From Candidatus Aminicenantota bacterium (GTDB taxonomy: Bacteria > Acidobacteriota > Aminicenantia > Aminicenantales > Aminicenantaceae), in NCBI GenBank assembly GCA_030607635.1, contig JAUWJP010000067.1, forward strand, positions 1 to 7,991: a stretch of DNA of 7,991 nucleotides, given 5' to 3'. Of this stretch, positions 5,021-7,991 are shown in pieces. The translations under genes and the position numbers were made by a program. The first letter of the stretch is position 1, and every line of letters begins with the position of its first letter. The notes under the pieces are model-generated. The model was not told the DNA's origin, made no database searches, and saw only the letters and a program-made list of their open reading frames with translations.

Positions 5021-7991
5021 GTGGGAAAGAAAATATTCATATTTCTGTTGATTCTATCTCTCTCGACAGGAATAGCCTCCAGAGCTTTTGCTCAAGGACA
5101 AACAGGCTCCATCAAAGGGAAGATAACTGACAAGGCAGGAAATCCTTTGCCGGACGCCTTCATTTATGTTTCTTCACCAGCCATGTTAGGAATTCGGACT
5201 TATCTCTCCTCAAAGACAGGTGCTATCAGATTCCCTGGTCTTCCTCCTGGTATCTACAAAATCATGGCAGAAAAGCCCGAATATAAAACAGTAAACGTAG
5301 AAGATATCATTGTCAGGGTTGGAAAGACAGTAAACCTCGATATTACCCTGGAAGCGACTCTGATCGAAGAAGAAATCACAAGCAACATTCCTTCGCCAAC
5401 ATTAGATGAAGAATCGACAAAAACTTCAGTAAACATAGACAGAGACCTCCTGAATAATATTCCTTTCGCTAGAAACCTCCATGAGATTATCAACTCTGCG
5501 GCTGGAGTAACTCCATATAGCGTACCCAATCAAAAAGCGTCCATTGTTCACGGCTCCACTGTCCGGGCCAACATCTATACCCTTGATGGCATAATCATGA
5601 ACGATCCTTCTGGAATGCATCTCCTCACCAATATAAATTTTGATATTATTGAGGAAGTGGAATTAGAAACCGCTGCCCATCCTGCACAAGTCAGATTCAC
5701 TGAAGGAGGATACATCAATGTGGTTGCCAAATCAGGTGGAAATAGATTCAGAGGGGACATCAATCTCTATTTTGCAGATGAACAATTGGGAAGCACCTTG
5801 AGGTCTGAAGAAGAAATAAGTGAGACAGGAGCTTCTCCCCCTCCCTTGGATAGATATTTGGGGGACATCTCTTTTTCTTTAGGAGGTGCACTGCTGGAAG
5901 ATAGGCTATGGTTTTTCACGAATGCACGCTTTATCTTTTTATCTCGAACTACTGATTTTATTCCCTGGACTGACCCTCAGGGTAACAGCCAAAATAAATT
6001 CAGCTGGCATGGGAACGAAAAAATGGGATTTCTCAAGTTAACAAGCCAGTTTATTCCCCAGCTTAAAGTAACAGGAATGTTTTACTATTTTGATCGCTAT
6101 CGATCAGCGTCTGAATCTCCTCTAAGCTGGAATCTGCCAAAAGAAGCCACGCAGATCTTGGATCATGAAAAAAACTTAACTGCATCAGGAACGCTAAGCT
6201 ACATTTTTGATCAAAATACTTTTGGAGACATAAAAGCAGGCTATATTGAACACAGCCTTCCTTTGAGGCTAGATGGAACATGGAGAGACAATCCTCAATA
6301 TTTCAATGAGGGAACAGGACATTTCTGGGGAAGTGCTGGATTCAACGAAACTCAGCTGAAAAAAAGATTTCAGGCAGGAGCATATCTCACTCGGTTTCAA
6401 GAGGGTTTTCTTGGAGATCATGAGTTTAAGAGCGGAGTAGAATATGAATTTGCTTCGGGAGAATGGACTACATGGAAAACAGATAACTTGTTGCAGCACT
6501 ATTTTTATGGAAATCCTTATTATTTCGACCCTAATTATTTCGGCCAGGCTGTATCTCCGGTAACAGGTAATCCAGTCGATAAAGGAAAAGTTTCTTTTTC
6601 CATTGCAGAAAAAGGAGAAGGAGGATCGAGCCAGAACGAGCTCTCAAGGTTAAGCCTTTTTGCTCAGGATTCAGTCTCTTTTGGCAGAAGATTGACCCTG
6701 TTTTTAGGTTTGAGATTCGACCGGAGTAGTACCAAGCTTCCTTCAATCCAGAAAGGAGAAAGCGGAAATCCGGTTTCCTTAAAAATTGGCGAAGAATTAA
6801 TCGAGCCACTCTATGGGGTGAATCCTTATAGCACAAATCTAGTACCAGAATGGCAAAATATAGTGGTCTGGAATGCCTTGTCGCCCCGCTTTGGCTTAAG
6901 CTTCGACATCTTGGGAAATGGAAAATATCTCTTCAAAGCTTCCTTTTCTCGTTACACTGAATATTTGATGCTGGACTATCCCAGAGCTCTAAACCCTTTT
7001 TATGCTCACCGCTCTCACCAATTCTACTGGATCGACGAAAACATGGATGGCCTAGTAGATGTGGACGATACCTATACCCTCTATCCTGAAGACTTGCGGT
7101 CGTATAGCGAGGAGGACTATAAAAAAAGGATAGCTCCAGATATAAAACCTCCTTATACAGATGAACTTACAATCGGGCTCCACCAAGAGCTGTTCAAAGA
7201 TTTTTCAATCAGAATAAATTATATCCATAAAACCAAACTAAACATTATTGAAAATGTTCTCTACGACCCTGATTCTGATAAGGACTGGTATACAATCACC
7301 CAGGATACGCAAGGTTGGTGGATACCTTTTGAAACGATTGTCCCCGAAGTTGATGATTTTCCCGATACTCAAGTCAGCGCTTATTACAGATCTTCGAACA
7401 CACCGGTCCTCTTCTATCAAGTGAAAAATGTTCCTGAGTTAAAGAGAAAGTACCAGGCGTTAGAGATAGCATTCCAAAAAAGAATGTTAAACAATTTGCA
7501 GTTGAACGGGTCTTTGGTCATCAGCAAAACCACGGGGAATATAGGCTTAAATTACGACGCTAGCTCGGGATTTTCAAGAGCAGCAGACAATCCTAATTTT
7601 TTACTGGTTAACCTTCCAGAAGATTCGAGCCTCGACATTGATAGACCTCTTGTCCTGAAGCTTATGGGGACTTATAAGCTTCCCTATGATTTGTTTGCAA
7701 GCTGCTATTACACCTATATGAGCGGCACGCCATTGCCCAGAAGCGTTACGATTATTCCCCCTGCTTCCTGGGTCCAGGATAATAATGCTTACAGCGAGCC
7801 AGCAACGGTTCTCCTGGAAAAGCCAGGAACGAGAAGAGCTGAACCTTACCACAACCTTGATCTAAGAATTGAAAAGGAGTTTAGGTTTGGAAGCTCTGGA
7901 AGGATAAGTATCTATGTTGATATTTTAAATGCCCTGGGAAAAAAATACAGTTTTATTTCTAAAAACGATGGCGGCTTCTGGTTTCCTGATG
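5021..7991 (+). CDS. TonB-dependent receptor, Oar-like, with N-terminal carboxypeptidase-regulatory-like domain (3' end outside the window)
   Basis: The frame is open for 990 codons from a GTG at 5021 (AAAGGAG seven bases upstream) to the window edge, and perhaps a few dozen residues are missing. Residues 1-24 are a signal peptide (AFA|QG). Residues 29-110 are a carboxypeptidase-regulatory-like domain (ITDKAGNPLPDA, FPGLPPGIYKIMAEKPEY). A possible TonB-box-like segment is LIEEEITSN (114-122). The plug spans about 130-245, with LLNNIPFARNLHEII, VHGSTVRANIYTLDG and GGYINVVAKSGGNRFRG. The rest is an outer-membrane beta-barrel with strands such as RLTLFLGLRFDRS, ending near FRFGSSGRISIYVDILNAL. 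The family takes up ligands across the outer membrane using energy from TonB-ExbB-ExbD; the ligand cannot be told from sequence. An EF-hand-like loop occurs at 672-683. The gene is divergent from the GWxTD operon. Confidence 0.93.
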   Translation, partial: MGKKIFIFLLILSLSTGIASRAFAQGQTGSIKGKITDKAGNPLPDAFIYVSSPAMLGIRTYLSSKTGAIRFPGLPPGIYKIMAEKPEYKTVNVEDIIVRVGKTVNLDITLEATLIEEEITSNIPSPTLDEESTKTSVNIDRDLLNNIPFARNLHEIINSAAGVTPYSVPNQKASIVHGSTVRANIYTLDGIIMNDPSGMHLLTNINFDIIEEVELETAAHPAQVRFTEGGYINVVAKSGGNRFRGDINLYFADEQLGSTLRSEEEISETGASPPPLDRYLGDISFSLGGALLEDRLWFFTNARFIFLSRTTDFIPWTDPQGNSQNKFSWHGNEKMGFLKLTSQFIPQLKVTGMFYYFDRYRSASESPLSWNLPKEATQILDHEKNLTASGTLSYIFDQNTFGDIKAGYIEHSLPLRLDGTWRDNPQYFNEGTGHFWGSAGFNETQLKKRFQAGAYLTRFQEGFLGDHEFKSGVEYEFASGEWTTWKTDNLLQHYFYGNPYYFDPNYFGQAVSPVTGNPVDKGKVSFSIAEKGEGGSSQNELSRLSLFAQDSVSFGRRLTLFLGLRFDRSSTKLPSIQKGESGNPVSLKIGEELIEPLYGVNPYSTNLVPEWQNIVVWNALSPRFGLSFDILGNGKYLFKASFSRYTEYLMLDYPRALNPFYAHRSHQFYWIDENMDGLVDVDDTYTLYPEDLRSYSEEDYKKRIAPDIKPPYTDELTIGLHQELFKDFSIRINYIHKTKLNIIENVLYDPDSDKDWYTITQDTQGWWIPFETIVPEVDDFPDTQVSAYYRSSNTPVLFYQVKNVPELKRKYQALEIAFQKRMLNNLQLNGSLVISKTTGNIGLNYDASSGFSRAADNPNFLLVNLPEDSSLDIDRPLVLKLMGTYKLPYDLFASCYYTYMSGTPLPRSVTIIPPASWVQDNNAYSEPATVLLEKPGTRRAEPYHNLDLRIEKEFRFGSSGRISIYVDILNALGKKYSFISKNDGGFWFPD

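Noticed and set aside
6531..6836. Reverse open frame of 101 codons within the receptor
   Set aside because: It is antisense to continuous beta-barrel coding sequence, and other short reverse frames occur along the same gene with no domain or start signal.
1..7991. CRISPR array, tRNA, rRNA or insertion sequence
   Set aside because: No regularly spaced direct repeats, no cloverleaf-like gene and no transposase coding sequence were seen on either strand.

Overview
The window looks like a piece of an uncultured, moderately AT-rich Gram-negative-type bacterium. The best guess is Candidatus Aminicenantes (OP8) or another Acidobacteriota-related lineage. The reasons are two adjacent GWxTD-domain proteins, a secreted carboxypeptidase-regulatory-like/TPR protein, and a large Oar-like TonB-dependent receptor with an N-terminal regulatory-like domain. 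This placement is inferred from gene content and recalled family features; no database search was possible.

Layout. (1) Positions 1-274, + strand: the last 90 codons of a gene cut by the window edge, product unknown. (2) Positions 293-1287, - strand: one ancestral gene for a secreted protein (signal peptide, carboxypeptidase-regulatory-like domain, five TPRs), now split by an in-frame TAG (946-948) and a one-base deletion (about 797-804). It is annotated as a pseudogene with three fragments. (3) Positions 1288-1530: a spacer with a plausible promoter for that broken gene. (4) Positions 1531-4598, - strand: a two-gene operon with an ATGA overlap, encoding a 688-residue GWxTD-TPR protein followed by a 334-residue GWxTD putative lipoprotein. 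(5) Positions 4599-5020: an AT-rich divergent intergenic region holding a REP-like GTAG-plus-hairpin element, a good sigma-70-type promoter with a palindrome over its -10 box, and a small GC hairpin just before the ribosome binding site of the next gene. (6) Positions 5021-7991, + strand: a TonB-dependent receptor, open for 990 codons and cut by the window end.

How the genes may work together. Every recognisable product carries an export signal, so this is an envelope locus. The receptor would be an outer-membrane, energy-coupled importer or a surface protein. The GWxTD proteins would sit in the periplasm or be lipid-anchored, with a function that is not established. The TPR parts would provide protein-protein contacts. 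No enzyme, transporter ATPase, mobile-element gene, RNA gene or CRISPR array was seen. The candidates for something under-described are the translationally coupled GWxTD pair divergent from a TonB receptor, the REP-like element between them, and EF-hand-like acidic loops in the receptor barrel.
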